The notes: generated by a model not told the origin, from the letters alone. Shown: positions 16,769 to 26,529, numbered from the stretch's first letter. The stretch is 64,000 nt of DNA from BD1-7 clade bacterium (GCA_902705835.1 CACSIN010000012.1:271017-335016), one strand, 5' to 3'. Translations and numbers: made by a program.

Positions 16769-18034
16769 ATGTCGCTATTTGAGTTACTCGCCCTAGTGAT
16801 CACCATGACCGCTGTATTCAGTGTCTTGAGTGAATCCTTGTTTGCATTGCCTAAAGTCATTGGGCCTATGATCGCAGCACTGATGCTGTCCCTGGGCATG
16901 ATTGGCTTCGCTGCGATCAGTTCAGAAGTCGATCGGGATTTTTTCAGCCATTGGTTACTGCAATTCGATTTCAGTACCTTCGTTCTGGATGGTTTACTCG
17001 GATTGTTACTATTTGCTGGCGCACTGCATATGCCAGTAAAATTACTCGAACAGCAATCACGGGTGATTTTTTCACTCGCGATTTTTGCCACATTGATTTC
17101 AACGGGTGTTGTCGGTGGATTGTTTTGGCTTGTCAGTGAATGGTTTGATCTGGGCGTCAATATCTGGGTCGCACTCGTGTTTGGCGCGCTGATATCACCA
17201 ACCGATCCGGTTGCGGTATTAGCCTTGCTGAAAAACATGGATCTACCGGAGCGCCTCGAAACCATCATTAGCGGCGAATCCCTATTCAATGATGCTGTCG
17301 GTGTTGTCGTATTTACTGTTTTAACCCAAATCGCATTCAATAATGAAACCAACGTGGGCAGCTTGAGTATTCACGTTTTAGGGATGGAGGTCGGCGGCGG
17401 CTTATTGGTTGGATTTGTGCTTGGCCAAGTGGCGTGCCAATTGATCCGCAGCAGTAACGACGAAGCGACTCAGGCGTTAATCACACTCGCCGTTGCAAGT
17501 GGCGGCTATGTTGCAGCACTCAAACTCGGCGTTTCCGGGCCAATCGCCATGGTAGCTGCAGGTATTATCGTGGGCAATATACGTGCGCGCGGCCATGATG
17601 GAGAAACCGCCAGAGAGCACATCAATATATTCTGGAACATTATCGATGACGTACTGAACGCTGTTTTGTTTGTGCTGATCGGTATGCAACTACTGCAATT
17701 GCCAATTGCCACATCGTTGTGGCTAATTCCATTGGCCATTGTGCTCTCACTGCTAGGGCGTTTTGTGGGTGTGAGTATCCCAACATTGATTTTACGCCCG
17801 ACTAAGAAGCACTTTAAAAAGGTGACCTGGGATCTAATCGCCATGTTAACTTGGGGTGGATTGCGCGGAGGTGTTTCTGTGGCGCTGGTGTTAACACTGC
17901 CGCCATCACCCATGCGTGATCAACTGCAAGTAATGACCTATGCCATTGTTATCTTTTCGGTGATTGTTCAAGGACTATCGATGTCGAAGGTATTCAGCAA
18001 AAAAGAATTCTTGGCAATCGACAAATCACTATAA
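16769..18034 (+). CDS. CPA1 family Na+/H+ (cation/proton) antiporter
   Basis: Exchanges Na+ (or K+/Li+) for protons across the inner membrane, supporting pH and salt homeostasis. The 421-residue protein has about twelve hydrophobic segments and CPA1 signatures: ISPTDPVAVLALLKNM in the fifth helix region and SGESLFNDAVGVVVFTVL with the Asn-Asp pair needed for ion binding, then WGGLRGGVSVALVLTL near the C-terminus. No long cytoplasmic C-terminal domain is present, so this is a short bacterial CPA1 member. It appears to be monocistronic, with a 90-base gap to the next gene. Confidence 0.9.
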   Translation: MSLFELLALVITMTAVFSVLSESLFALPKVIGPMIAALMLSLGMIGFAAISSEVDRDFFSHWLLQFDFSTFVLDGLLGLLLFAGALHMPVKLLEQQSRVIFSLAIFATLISTGVVGGLFWLVSEWFDLGVNIWVALVFGALISPTDPVAVLALLKNMDLPERLETIISGESLFNDAVGVVVFTVLTQIAFNNETNVGSLSIHVLGMEVGGGLLVGFVLGQVACQLIRSSNDEATQALITLAVASGGYVAALKLGVSGPIAMVAAGIIVGNIRARGHDGETAREHINIFWNIIDDVLNAVLFVLIGMQLLQLPIATSLWLIPLAIVLSLLGRFVGVSIPTLILRPTKKHFKKVTWDLIAMLTWGGLRGGVSVALVLTLPPSPMRDQLQVMTYAIVIFSVIVQGLSMSKVFSKKEFLAIDKSL

Positions 18035-18080
18035 ACACCTTCCACCCATAATATAACGCCGAAAGTTCGGATCATTTGCC

Positions 18081-18114
18081 CTACATTGAATCAAACCAAA
18101 GAGATTCAATGTAG
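18081..18114 (+). promoter_or_regulatory. Perfect 12-bp inverted repeat touching the Shine-Dalgarno site of the SDR gene
   Basis: CTACATTGAATC (18081-18092) and its exact complement GATTCAATGTAG (18103-18114) flank a 10-base loop. The right arm ends inside the AGGAGG ribosome-binding site (18113-18118) of the following gene, 7-11 bases before its ATG. It can act as a DNA operator or as an RNA hairpin that limits ribosome access; the sequence alone does not decide. Confidence 0.8.
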
Positions 18115-18124
18115 GAGGCAAACT

Positions 18125-18844
18125 ATGAAATCCCTGATAATCATTACCGGTGCAAGCTCAGGCATCGGAGAAGCAACCGCAAAACGTTTTAGCCAAGAAG
18201 GCCACCCGCTGCTGCTGCTCGCCCGCCGTGTCGACAAGCTCACTGCATTGGCACTGCCCGACACCGTCTGCGAAAGCGTCGATGTGACGGATGCCAGTGC
18301 CTTTGAAGCAGCCATTCAAAAAGCCGAAGCACAGTATGGCCCGGCCGACGCACTGATTAATAACGCCGGCGTTATGCTGCTCAGCCCGTTCGATAAACAA
18401 GACCCGATTGAATGGAAAACCATGTTTGACGTCAATGTACTTGGGTTAATGAACGGCATGAAGGCGGTATTAGACTCCATGAAAGCCCGCCGTTCGGGCA
18501 CCATCATCAACCTTAGTTCTATTGCCGGGCGCAAAACCTTTCCGAACCACACCGCTTATTGCGGTACCAAGTTTGCAGTTCACGCGATATCTGAAAGCGT
18601 CAGAGAAGAAGCCGCAGGATCGGATGTGCGTGTGATTACCATTGCACCGGGTGCGGTTGAAACCGAATTGTTGTCACACACAACGTCTGACAATTTGATC
18701 GAGGATTATGAAGATTGGAAATCCGGTATGGGCGGTGTACTGGGGCCAGACGACATCGCTCGCACGATTTGTTTCGCCTACCAACAACCCCAGAATGTTT
18801 GTATCCGAGAGATTGTTATCGCAGCCACTCGGCAAAATCCCTGA
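18125..18844 (+). CDS. Short-chain dehydrogenase/reductase (YdfG-like)
   Basis: NAD(P)-dependent oxidoreductase of the classical SDR family, 239 residues. Visible motifs are the cofactor-binding TGASSGIGEA near residue 10, NNAG around residue 79, the catalytic serine in INLSSIAG and the YCGTK pair (YxxxK). It resembles YdfG-type 3-hydroxy acid dehydrogenases, but the substrate is not fixed. The start at 18125 is set by the strong AGGAGG 7 bases upstream; an earlier ATG at 18086 lies within the inverted repeat. It faces the nitrate-reductase operon in convergent orientation and is probably monocistronic. Confidence 0.88.
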   Translation: MKSLIIITGASSGIGEATAKRFSQEGHPLLLLARRVDKLTALALPDTVCESVDVTDASAFEAAIQKAEAQYGPADALINNAGVMLLSPFDKQDPIEWKTMFDVNVLGLMNGMKAVLDSMKARRSGTIINLSSIAGRKTFPNHTAYCGTKFAVHAISESVREEAAGSDVRVITIAPGAVETELLSHTTSDNLIEDYEDWKSGMGGVLGPDDIARTICFAYQQPQNVCIREIVIAATRQNP

Positions 18845-18980
18845 CGTAACGATATAGAGGTGAAACACACCTTCAGCAAAACGTAGATCGTCCTATAACT
18901 GTCTGAGCCCTTGGCATGTCGCCTTAGGCTCATTTAAGCACATCAGGATATTGTCTCGATATCGCGAATCATATATCGGC

Positions 18981-20837
18981 TCAATGACGCGCCGGCACAA
19001 CGCCAGTATTGGGCATATGATCCATACCAATATCACGGGCATGTTCAACAAAGGCCTTGTTCTTCCAAAAGAAAGCACCGGGCATCGTCGTAGGAACCAC
19101 CAGCACATAAAACAACGCTCTGCCAATCAACGCGGTCGCCAACACACCCATGGTTAATACCAACAACAGTGCGATGGTTAATACTGCAGGAAGTTGTCCG
19201 AAGGCCAAGGTTGCGGCCAATAACGCATTTAAACCCAGTAAACCATTACGCAACCAATACGTGTGACCAAACGTTGTTCGCTGAATATAATGAGACGCTC
19301 CGCCTTCATGCCCTGCCTCGCTTAGGTCGCGAGCTTGCATAGTTAACCCTGCCGATTCAAGTACGATACCCACAAGGCTTACCACCATCGCCGCTGCGAT
19401 CAATTCGACCCACGGCAGCCCCTGCCACGCGAATACCGGCGCCACGGTCAGTGAAATCACGATACCTGCCAGCGTCAGCGCATTGCCACCAAAATGAAAT
19501 CCGGTGCTCTTGTGGTTCCAGAAAGGCCGTGCAGGAATCCGATAGCAGCGATACATGTAGTACAGGCCAATGGCACCTGAGATCAATGCTAAGCCGGCAA
19601 ACGCCGTACTGATACTCGCCAGCGTGCCAACAACAGAACCCGTTAGTGCTTCGGGCAAAAAGGCTGACATCCAAGGCTGTGATGGCACCAGCAACAACAG
19701 GTGTAACCCGCCAAATCCAAGGAATCCACTCACACCCAAACCTTCACGGCACACCGGCGAGTGACGCCAGTTGTTGAACCCTCGGTAAAAACGCAGCGGT
19801 TTACCCAAATGCGTTACCGACATCAACAAACCGAATGCACTTAACGCCAACGACAACAAAATCATCGGCAAATACGCGGCGGATTCTCGCACGGTATCAA
19901 ACACACCGATATTCAAAAAGCTGCCAAAAACCAAGGTCGCAAAGATACCTAACGAAGCCTGTACAGAGAGCGTGAACAACACCAATGGGTTTTCACTCGA
20001 TGATAGTCGACTGATATTCCAATGGCGCTCGGTACCGTCTTTCGGGTCCACTGTGGGCTGATAGCGGCCGCTTTCATCTTTTTGGTATTTCACCGGCATC
20101 GAATCTGTTCGAGTCACTTCGTCAAATAAAGGCTTTTGCTGCTGAAAACGTATGTTGGGCCGGCTAATAGAGGGATCCGGAAAACCCGGTATCTGCGTAT
20201 CGATATCATCTCGGCGATCAGGAGTGTTTTCGATCACGCCAAAATCTAACGCATTACCCACACAGGCAGAAACACACGCGGGTTTTAGGCCTACTTCCAG
20301 TCGGTCAACACACATGTTGCACTTCTCAACACGTCCTTCAACCGGGTCTAACTGTGGTGCGTTATATGGGCACACCCAGGTGCAGTAGCCACAACCAAAA
20401 CAAATTTCGGGGTCTTGGATCACCGCGCCGTATTCCGGGTGTTTAGTGTAAGCGCGCGTTGGGCACCCTTTCAAGCAAACCGGATCTTCACAGTGGTTGC
20501 ATGCCATGGAAATATTCATACGGGTGTAGTCTGGGAAGGTCCCTGACTCCACATACCCTACCGATCGAAAAGCCAGGTGGGCAGGGAGATCATTTTTCTC
20601 ACTACAAGCCGATTCACACGCGTGACAACCAATACAGTTATCAGCGGTGAAGTGAAAGCCGTGTTGTTTGTTCCGGTTCGGGTTGGTACCAATGGCATCA
20701 TCATGGTTGATGTTTAGGCTAATCGGTTCTTCATGGCTGGGGATTAACTCAATCGCTGTTCCGTAACGGCTGGTCTTTTCCGTGTTGGGGTCATTCAACA
20801 GTGCATAATCTGGCTCATCTTTTCTGACTTCAAACAT
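18981..20837 (-). CDS. DmsB-DmsC-like fusion: four-cluster ferredoxin subunit joined to a membrane anchor
   Basis: A 618-residue fusion of an electron-transfer subunit and a quinol-oxidising membrane anchor of the DMSO-reductase type. Residues about 60-200 contain 16 cysteines in four groups (68/71/74/78, 113/116/121/125, 146/149/152/156, 173/176/188/192), enough for four [4Fe-4S] clusters. From about residue 285 to the end there are about eight hydrophobic segments resembling DmsC, including the loop HLGKPLRFYRGFNNWRHSPV. No Tat signal is present. It is the last gene of nirB-nirD-nitrate reductase, two bases after the catalytic subunit gene, implying that nitrate reduction here draws electrons from the quinone pool rather than directly from NADH or ferredoxin. 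That coupling is inference. Confidence 0.88.
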   Translation of the reverse strand: MFEVRKDEPDYALLNDPNTEKTSRYGTAIELIPSHEEPISLNINHDDAIGTNPNRNKQHGFHFTADNCIGCHACESACSEKNDLPAHLAFRSVGYVESGTFPDYTRMNISMACNHCEDPVCLKGCPTRAYTKHPEYGAVIQDPEICFGCGYCTWVCPYNAPQLDPVEGRVEKCNMCVDRLEVGLKPACVSACVGNALDFGVIENTPDRRDDIDTQIPGFPDPSISRPNIRFQQQKPLFDEVTRTDSMPVKYQKDESGRYQPTVDPKDGTERHWNISRLSSSENPLVLFTLSVQASLGIFATLVFGSFLNIGVFDTVRESAAYLPMILLSLALSAFGLLMSVTHLGKPLRFYRGFNNWRHSPVCREGLGVSGFLGFGGLHLLLLVPSQPWMSAFLPEALTGSVVGTLASISTAFAGLALISGAIGLYYMYRCYRIPARPFWNHKSTGFHFGGNALTLAGIVISLTVAPVFAWQGLPWVELIAAAMVVSLVGIVLESAGLTMQARDLSEAGHEGGASHYIQRTTFGHTYWLRNGLLGLNALLAATLAFGQLPAVLTIALLLVLTMGVLATALIGRALFYVLVVPTTMPGAFFWKNKAFVEHARDIGMDHMPNTGVVPARH

Positions 20838-20839
20838 GA

Positions 20840-23104
20840 TTAGAATCCTCGCGCTTGCAGATTAATGGTTGCCGCTTTTGCCTGATCCGTTTTTTCAATA
20901 CGAATCGCACCTTGTTTAAATGCCGGCTGCCGAGAATACGGGTCTAATAAACCCAGACTCAGGCGATTGATGCAGTTGTAAAAATGGAACGGGATAAACA
21001 CCATGTTTTTGGGCACTCGCTGGGTGAGTTGCACCATCACAATGGCGTCCCCTCGACGGCTCACACAGCGAACATATTCCATATGTCGGATGCCCATTTC
21101 TTCAGCCGCTGCCGGGTTTATTTCCATAAAAGGTGTTGGGCTGAACTTGTTGCAGTTGCCGACCTTTCCAGTTTTAGTGCGCGTATGAAAATGCTCAACT
21201 AAGCGGCCTGAATTCAACCAGAAGGGATATTCGTCGCAAGGCCGCTCATTATTATCGTTAAACGGTAGAGATAGGATCTTGGCTTTGCCGTCGGGAAACT
21301 GAAAAACACCATCAACGTATAGTCGCTGGTCACCTTTGACGCTCTCAGGGTGGTCGTTTGCCCTATCACTCGCGGCGAATTGATTGCGGGCTGACTTCGG
21401 CCCGTCTTCAGCACGATACGGCCATTGAATACCGCGAGAGGCTTCGATTTTGTCATGGCTCATGCCGGAGATATCCAGCATACGTTCTTCACCATTAACG
21501 CTGTCGCCATGGGTCGACAACCATTTCATTTCATCAAACACCTCAGATGCGGTGTCGGGGAATTGCATTTTGGCGTGATTATCCCAGCGCTTTGCCAATT
21601 GATTGAAAATCCACAAATCCGCTTTGGCTTCACCCGGCGGTTCAGCCACTTGCCGTGTCAGATTCACCCGTCGCTCGGTATTAGTAAATACACCGGTTTT
21701 TTCTGCCCACACCGCACCGGGCAGGTACACATTGGCATACTCGGCAGTTTCACAATCTTCATACGAATCCTGTACTACACAAAACTCGACGTTTTTGAAA
21801 TTTTCACGAATACGCGCTGTATCGGGCATAGACGTTAATGGATTTGTTGCGACAATCCACAACGCTTTGATTTTGCCAGTTTCAACTGCCGGAAAAATAT
21901 CCGTTTCTTTCAACCCCACCTTCTCCGGAAAGAAGTCTTCATCTACGTTCCAAAATTCTGCCACCTCTTTGCGGTGAGCAGGATTTTCTAACGTACGATA
22001 GCCCGGCAGGCCAGCACACGACGACCATTCACGTGTACCCATTGCATTGCATTGGCCGGTAATCGACAAACTGGTGCCGCCAGGTTTGCCGATATTCCCG
22101 GTAATCAAGTTCATGTTATTGATGGCCGCAACTCCGTCACTACCATGGGTGCTTTGATTAATACCCATGGTCCAGATACTCATGGCCGACGGGGCTTTCG
22201 CGTATAGACGTGCCACTTCACGGATAGTGTCTGGCGCAATACCGGTGACTACAGATGCCGACTCAGGATCGTAGTCTTTTACCAAGGCTCTAAAATCATC
22301 AATGCCATTGGTGTGAGCGTCGATGTAGGCAGAATCTTCCAGCTCCTCATCGAGAATGACATATGCGAAGCTGTTCAGTAGCGCTAGATCAGTACCCGGA
22401 TGAATTGGCAAATAGTAATCCGCCATTTGCCCCATCATAGTTTTACGCGGATCGATCACCACAATCGGAAACTTGCGCTTCTCTAGTGCTTCTTTGAGAC
22501 GCCAATAAATAATCGGGTGTTGCTCCGGCAAATTAGAGCCAAAGGCCATCAAGCAGTGAGTATGTTCAAAGTCGTCGTAACAACCGGGCGGGCCATCAGA
22601 GCCAAACGAACGTTTGTAGCCAGATACCGCAGATGCCATACATAAGGTCGTATTGCCGTCGTAGTTATTGGTGCCAATCAAGCCTCTAACCAATTTACCC
22701 AAGGTGTAAAACTCTTCGGTAAAAATTTGGCCGGTGGATACAATCCCGATGCTGTCACGTCCGTATTTTTCCTGAATACGTTTAAATTCCGAGGCGACCT
22801 TATCCAACGCAAGATCCCAATCAGACTGTTGCCATTCATCATCGATATTCGCACGCATTTTAGGGAAATGGCCACGACCATTGCCTTCAAAAATTCCGAC
22901 TTCAGTCAGCCCTTTGATGCACAATTTACCACGATTAACATCAGCACCGCCAACACCACGAGTGGTTACCGCCTTGCCATCTGCGTTTAATCCGACCTCG
23001 ATGGAACAACCCACCGAGCAATAGCCGCATGTTGTGTATTTCCAATCAACGGCGCCTTTGTTGTTGATGATAATGGGGTTCTTTTTTTTGCGTCCGAACA
23101 ACAT
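20840..23104 (-). CDS. Assimilatory nitrate reductase catalytic subunit (molybdopterin oxidoreductase)
   Basis: Reduces nitrate to nitrite in the cytoplasm using bis-MGD molybdenum and one [4Fe-4S] cluster. The 754-residue protein has the cluster motif CGYCSVGC at residues 26-33 with the fourth cysteine at 62 (GKLCIKG), and a likely Mo-ligating cysteine at 155 (NTTLCMASAVSGYK). Further landmarks are DPRKTMMGQMADYYLPIHPGTD-type binding loops and the C-terminal cofactor domain after about residue 620 (LVEHFHTRTKTGKVGNCN). No signal peptide, consistent with a cytoplasmic NasA/NarB enzyme. Unlike long NasA proteins it lacks a C-terminal [2Fe-2S] domain. It sits between nirD and the DmsBC-like fusion. 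Confidence 0.9.
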   Translation of the reverse strand: MLFGRKKKNPIIINNKGAVDWKYTTCGYCSVGCSIEVGLNADGKAVTTRGVGGADVNRGKLCIKGLTEVGIFEGNGRGHFPKMRANIDDEWQQSDWDLALDKVASEFKRIQEKYGRDSIGIVSTGQIFTEEFYTLGKLVRGLIGTNNYDGNTTLCMASAVSGYKRSFGSDGPPGCYDDFEHTHCLMAFGSNLPEQHPIIYWRLKEALEKRKFPIVVIDPRKTMMGQMADYYLPIHPGTDLALLNSFAYVILDEELEDSAYIDAHTNGIDDFRALVKDYDPESASVVTGIAPDTIREVARLYAKAPSAMSIWTMGINQSTHGSDGVAAINNMNLITGNIGKPGGTSLSITGQCNAMGTREWSSCAGLPGYRTLENPAHRKEVAEFWNVDEDFFPEKVGLKETDIFPAVETGKIKALWIVATNPLTSMPDTARIRENFKNVEFCVVQDSYEDCETAEYANVYLPGAVWAEKTGVFTNTERRVNLTRQVAEPPGEAKADLWIFNQLAKRWDNHAKMQFPDTASEVFDEMKWLSTHGDSVNGEERMLDISGMSHDKIEASRGIQWPYRAEDGPKSARNQFAASDRANDHPESVKGDQRLYVDGVFQFPDGKAKILSLPFNDNNERPCDEYPFWLNSGRLVEHFHTRTKTGKVGNCNKFSPTPFMEINPAAAEEMGIRHMEYVRCVSRRGDAIVMVQLTQRVPKNMVFIPFHFYNCINRLSLGLLDPYSRQPAFKQGAIRIEKTDQAKAATINLQARGF

Positions 23105-23253
23105 AATCTGGTTCTCTCCAGCGTAAACACGGCGCCTAACGTTTCCAATTTGCCAAACTCACTCAATAAGTCGGGCAATTCTTAGCGCTATCGATGCAGC
23201 AATGGTTTTCGTATCGTGGTGGTTTATCTCCGCAGCGGCGGAGATACTCGCAA

Positions 23254-23616
23254 CTACACAGCAACTTCTTCGTCAACCGTAGCGACTTGTATCTGGTCAC
23301 CATCGAGCTGAACCGCCCAGGTTTGTAGAACAACGCTATCGTCTTCCAGACATACACCGGTCTGCAGATCGAAGTGCTCTTTATAAATGGGGGATGCAAC
23401 AACCAAACGACCATCTAACGAACCAACAATGCCACGCGAGATAACGTTGGCATGACTAAAAGGGCAATAGTTGGCTAAGGCGAAATACTGCTCGCTACCA
23501 TCCAGAGATACCCGAAAGATAGCCACCTGCTCGCCATCAATCAGGGCAGCGCGGCCGCTGTTAGCAACAATATCGTTCTTATGACAGATGGTTTCCCAAG
23601 ACACAGCAAAAGACAT
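23254..23616 (-). CDS. nirD: Nitrite reductase (NADH) small subunit
   Basis: Small subunit of assimilatory siroheme nitrite reductase, 120 residues with a Rieske-like fold. As in other NirD proteins the full set of cluster-binding Cys/His pairs is not evident (NYCPFSHANV and SPIYKEHFDL occupy those loops), so it probably binds no [2Fe-2S] cluster. It lies about 30 bases downstream of nirB with a GAGGAGAGAG ribosome-binding site, and about 150 bases before the nitrate reductase gene, all in one orientation. Confidence 0.92.
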   Translation of the reverse strand: MSFAVSWETICHKNDIVANSGRAALIDGEQVAIFRVSLDGSEQYFALANYCPFSHANVISRGIVGSLDGRLVVASPIYKEHFDLQTGVCLEDDSVVLQTWAVQLDGDQIQVATVDEEVAV

Positions 23617-23645
23617 AACACTCTCTCCTCTTTCGATCAGTTGTA

Positions 23646-26198
23646 TTAGGATGCAGACGCAATCAACGCCGGTTTTTCTTCATCGGTTGCTGGGCGTATT
23701 TGATCCCGCTCACGAACAAACACCACATTGCTGTCGGTCTCTTCGCTATTCACAAAGTGATTAAATCGCTTGGCTTTATCAGCATCTTCAATGGTGCTCT
23801 TCCACTCGCATTGATACGCATCAACGAGATGCCGCATGTCGGCCTCCAGCTCATCACAGATCCCCAAGCTGTCGTCGATAACAACGGCTCGTAGGTAATC
23901 CAACCCGCCTTCTAGATTGTCCATCCATGTCGATGTGCGTTGCAGTCGTTCGCCAGTGCGCACATAAAACATCAAGAATCGATCGATATAACGAATCAGG
24001 GTTTCTCGATCGAGGTCAGATGCAAACAAGTCTGCGTGACGTGGTTTCATGCCGCCATTGCCACAGACATAGAGGTTCCAACCGTTTTCGGTCGCGATAA
24101 TTCCCACATCTTTACTCTGAGCTTCAGCGCACTCACGGGTACAACCCGATACCGCCATCTTAATTTTGTGCGGGGCACGTATGCCTTTGTAACGGTTTTC
24201 GATATCGATCGCGAAGCCAACGGAGTCATCGACACCGTAGCGACACCAAGTACTGCCGACACAAGATTTTACGGTACGTAGCGACTTCGCATAGGCATGC
24301 CCAGTTTCGAAGCCAGCATCAATCAGCACCTTCCATATAACCGGCAACTGCTCGGCACGCGCACCAAATAGATCAACTCGCTGACCACCGGTAATTTTGG
24401 TGTACAGGTCATAATCTTTAGCAACCTGACCTAACACGATGAGTTTGTCGGGGGTTATTTCACCTGCCGCGATACGGGGAACAATCGAGTAGGTGCCATC
24501 TTTTTGCATATTGCCCAGAAAGTAATCGTTTGTATCCTGCAACACACGGTGTTCATCTTCGAGAATGAAATCATTCCAAACCGAGGCCAGAATCGAACTG
24601 GCAGTCGGCTTACAAATGTCGCAACCCAAGCCTTTACCGTGTTTTCTGAGTAATTCTGGGAAGGTTTTGATCTTCTCAACACGTACAATATGGTGCAATT
24701 CCTGACGCGTATAAGGGAAGTGCTCACACAGGTCGGTGTTAACTTCCATGCCCAAGTTTTCAAGCTCAGCATTCAGCACTTGTGTGGTTAGTGCGGCACA
24801 ACCGCCACAACTGGTTGCCGCTTTGGTGCAGGCTTTGACATCGCCGATAGTGACTTGACCATCTTGCACTGCCTGACAAATATCGCCTTTGGTGACGTTG
24901 TTGCAACTACAGATAACCGCGGTATCTGGCAGCATATCAACACCCAATGCGGACGCGGCGCCGTCACGAGCGGGAAGTATCAACGCATCCGGATGCTCAG
25001 GTAATTCGATTTTATTTAACGCCAGTTGCAACAGGTTTCCGTAATCAGCGGCATCACCAATCAACACTGCGCCCAGCAGGTACTTTCCATCTTCAGAAAC
25101 GACGATTTTTTTGTACACTTCGGCCGGTTGATTAAACCAAGTGTACACTCTGGCTCCCGGCGTTTTTGCATGCGCATCACCGATGGATGCAACGTCGACG
25201 CCCATCAATTTAAGCTTGGTGCTCATATCAGCACCTTCAAACTGCATCGTACCGGTATCGGTAATGTGCTCAGCAGCAACCGTTGCCATCGTATTGCCTG
25301 GCGCGATCAAACCAAAAATACGGCCATCCCACAATGCACATTCACCGATGGCATAGATATGCGGATCAGACGTTTGGCAGACGTTATCGATCGCGATTCC
25401 ACCACGTTCGCCGATAGCAATATCGTGATCACGAGCGAGTTGATCTTGTGGACGGATACCGGCACTGAACACAATCAGGTCAGTTTCTAACGATGTATCG
25501 TCCGAGAATGCCATACGGTGATAAGCACTGTCGCCATCAACAATTTGTTGTGTGGCTTTGTTGGTATGAACGCCAACACCGAGAGCTTCTATCTTGTTTT
25601 TCAGCAATTCACCGCCGCCATCATCAACTTGCACCGCCATCAAACGTGGCGCAAATTCAACGACATGCGTTTCAAGCCCAAGATCATGCAGCGCCTTCGC
25701 GGCCTCAAGACCGAGTAATCCACCACCGACTACCGTACCAACCTTGTTACCCGTCGCCTCGGCTGCCGCAGTAATGGCTTCTAAATCATCAATGGTGCGA
25801 TATACGAAAGTATTGTCACGATCATGCCCAGGCATAGGAGGAACAAACGGATAGGACCCGGTTGCTAAAATCAGGCTGTCGTACGGCAGTGCCAAGCCGT
25901 TATCACTAATGACTGTTTTATTGACTCGATCAATGCCAACAATCTTCTCGTCGGTGTAGCAAGTAATGCCGTTGTCCTGATAAAACGCGTCATCAGCCAT
26001 CGCAATAGTGTCGGCATTACGACTTTCAAACCAGGCTGTTAGATGTACTCGATCATAAGCCGGACGAGATTCTTCGCCGACCACCGTCAGCGCATACTGA
26101 TCTTCCTTGCCGCTTGCGAGCATCACTTCAATAAACTTTTGGGCGACAGGCCCATTGCCTACTATGACAATCTTTTCTTTCTGCATGGCATTCTGCAT
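23646..26198 (-). CDS. nirB: Nitrite reductase (NADH) large subunit
   Basis: Reduces nitrite to ammonium with NADH in the cytoplasm. The 850-residue protein has an N-terminal FAD/NAD(P) disulfide-reductase module (IVGNGPVAQKF near residue 10, LATGSYPFVPP, VVGGGLLGLEAAKAL), a BFD-type [2Fe-2S] domain (ICSCNNVTKGDI near residue 428 and CGGC), and a C-terminal siroheme/[4Fe-4S] domain (CVGSTWCRYG near 645 and CTRECAEAQ near 683). The start at 26198 has CAGGTGAAACC upstream; an in-frame ATG four codons later is possible. Just upstream is a near-consensus sigma-54 promoter, consistent with NtrC-type nitrogen control. Confidence 0.96.
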   Translation of the reverse strand: MQNAMQKEKIVIVGNGPVAQKFIEVMLASGKEDQYALTVVGEESRPAYDRVHLTAWFESRNADTIAMADDAFYQDNGITCYTDEKIVGIDRVNKTVISDNGLALPYDSLILATGSYPFVPPMPGHDRDNTFVYRTIDDLEAITAAAEATGNKVGTVVGGGLLGLEAAKALHDLGLETHVVEFAPRLMAVQVDDGGGELLKNKIEALGVGVHTNKATQQIVDGDSAYHRMAFSDDTSLETDLIVFSAGIRPQDQLARDHDIAIGERGGIAIDNVCQTSDPHIYAIGECALWDGRIFGLIAPGNTMATVAAEHITDTGTMQFEGADMSTKLKLMGVDVASIGDAHAKTPGARVYTWFNQPAEVYKKIVVSEDGKYLLGAVLIGDAADYGNLLQLALNKIELPEHPDALILPARDGAASALGVDMLPDTAVICSCNNVTKGDICQAVQDGQVTIGDVKACTKAATSCGGCAALTTQVLNAELENLGMEVNTDLCEHFPYTRQELHHIVRVEKIKTFPELLRKHGKGLGCDICKPTASSILASVWNDFILEDEHRVLQDTNDYFLGNMQKDGTYSIVPRIAAGEITPDKLIVLGQVAKDYDLYTKITGGQRVDLFGARAEQLPVIWKVLIDAGFETGHAYAKSLRTVKSCVGSTWCRYGVDDSVGFAIDIENRYKGIRAPHKIKMAVSGCTRECAEAQSKDVGIIATENGWNLYVCGNGGMKPRHADLFASDLDRETLIRYIDRFLMFYVRTGERLQRTSTWMDNLEGGLDYLRAVVIDDSLGICDELEADMRHLVDAYQCEWKSTIEDADKAKRFNHFVNSEETDSNVVFVRERDQIRPATDEEKPALIASAS

Positions 26199-26238
26199 GG
26201 TTTCACCTGAGTGGTCGTTTTTTACTCAAGTGAGTATC

Positions 26239-26254
26239 TGCATTGACCGTGCCA
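26239..26254 (-). promoter_or_regulatory. Sigma-54 promoter for the nirB operon
   Basis: On the minus strand TGGCACGGTCAATGCA matches the consensus TGGCACG-N4-TTGCW at all fixed positions but one, with the GG/GC pair exactly 12 bases apart. Predicted start of transcription is near 26228, about 30 bases before the nirB ATG. Fits NtrC-activated nitrate assimilation. Confidence 0.85.
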
Positions 26255-26529
26255 AGATATGAAAGGCATACACTAAGCTATTGTTTTAAAAAGATTATTT
26301 ATTTTTTTATAATCAATACTCGCACTTTAAGCTCCTATAAAATGTACTTAAGGCACAGTTTTGATGCGCCTACGAATGAAAGCGCACCAAAACGCCCTCT
26401 GAGCGAGCCCAGCAATCACATAAATTCCAAAGATTACAATTACCCCGAAACGGAATGAAAGCAATTAACTCTTTTATTTCAATGCTTTAGAGTCAAAAAG
26501 ACCAGAAATACAGAACCAACCACAACAGA

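Noticed and set aside
16582..17352. A 256-codon leftward open frame antisense to the antiporter gene
   Set aside because: Low-complexity Ser/Asn/Thr composition, no start site, and the antiporter frame carries clear CPA1 motifs.
18890..18935. Terminator between the SDR gene and the nitrate reductase operon
   Set aside because: A GAGCC/GGCTC stem exists but it is interrupted and lacks a T tract on either strand.
26370..26400. NtrC site between the divergent sigma-54 promoters
   Set aside because: TGCGCC and GCGCA are present but spaced far from the TGCACC-N5-GGTGCA pattern.
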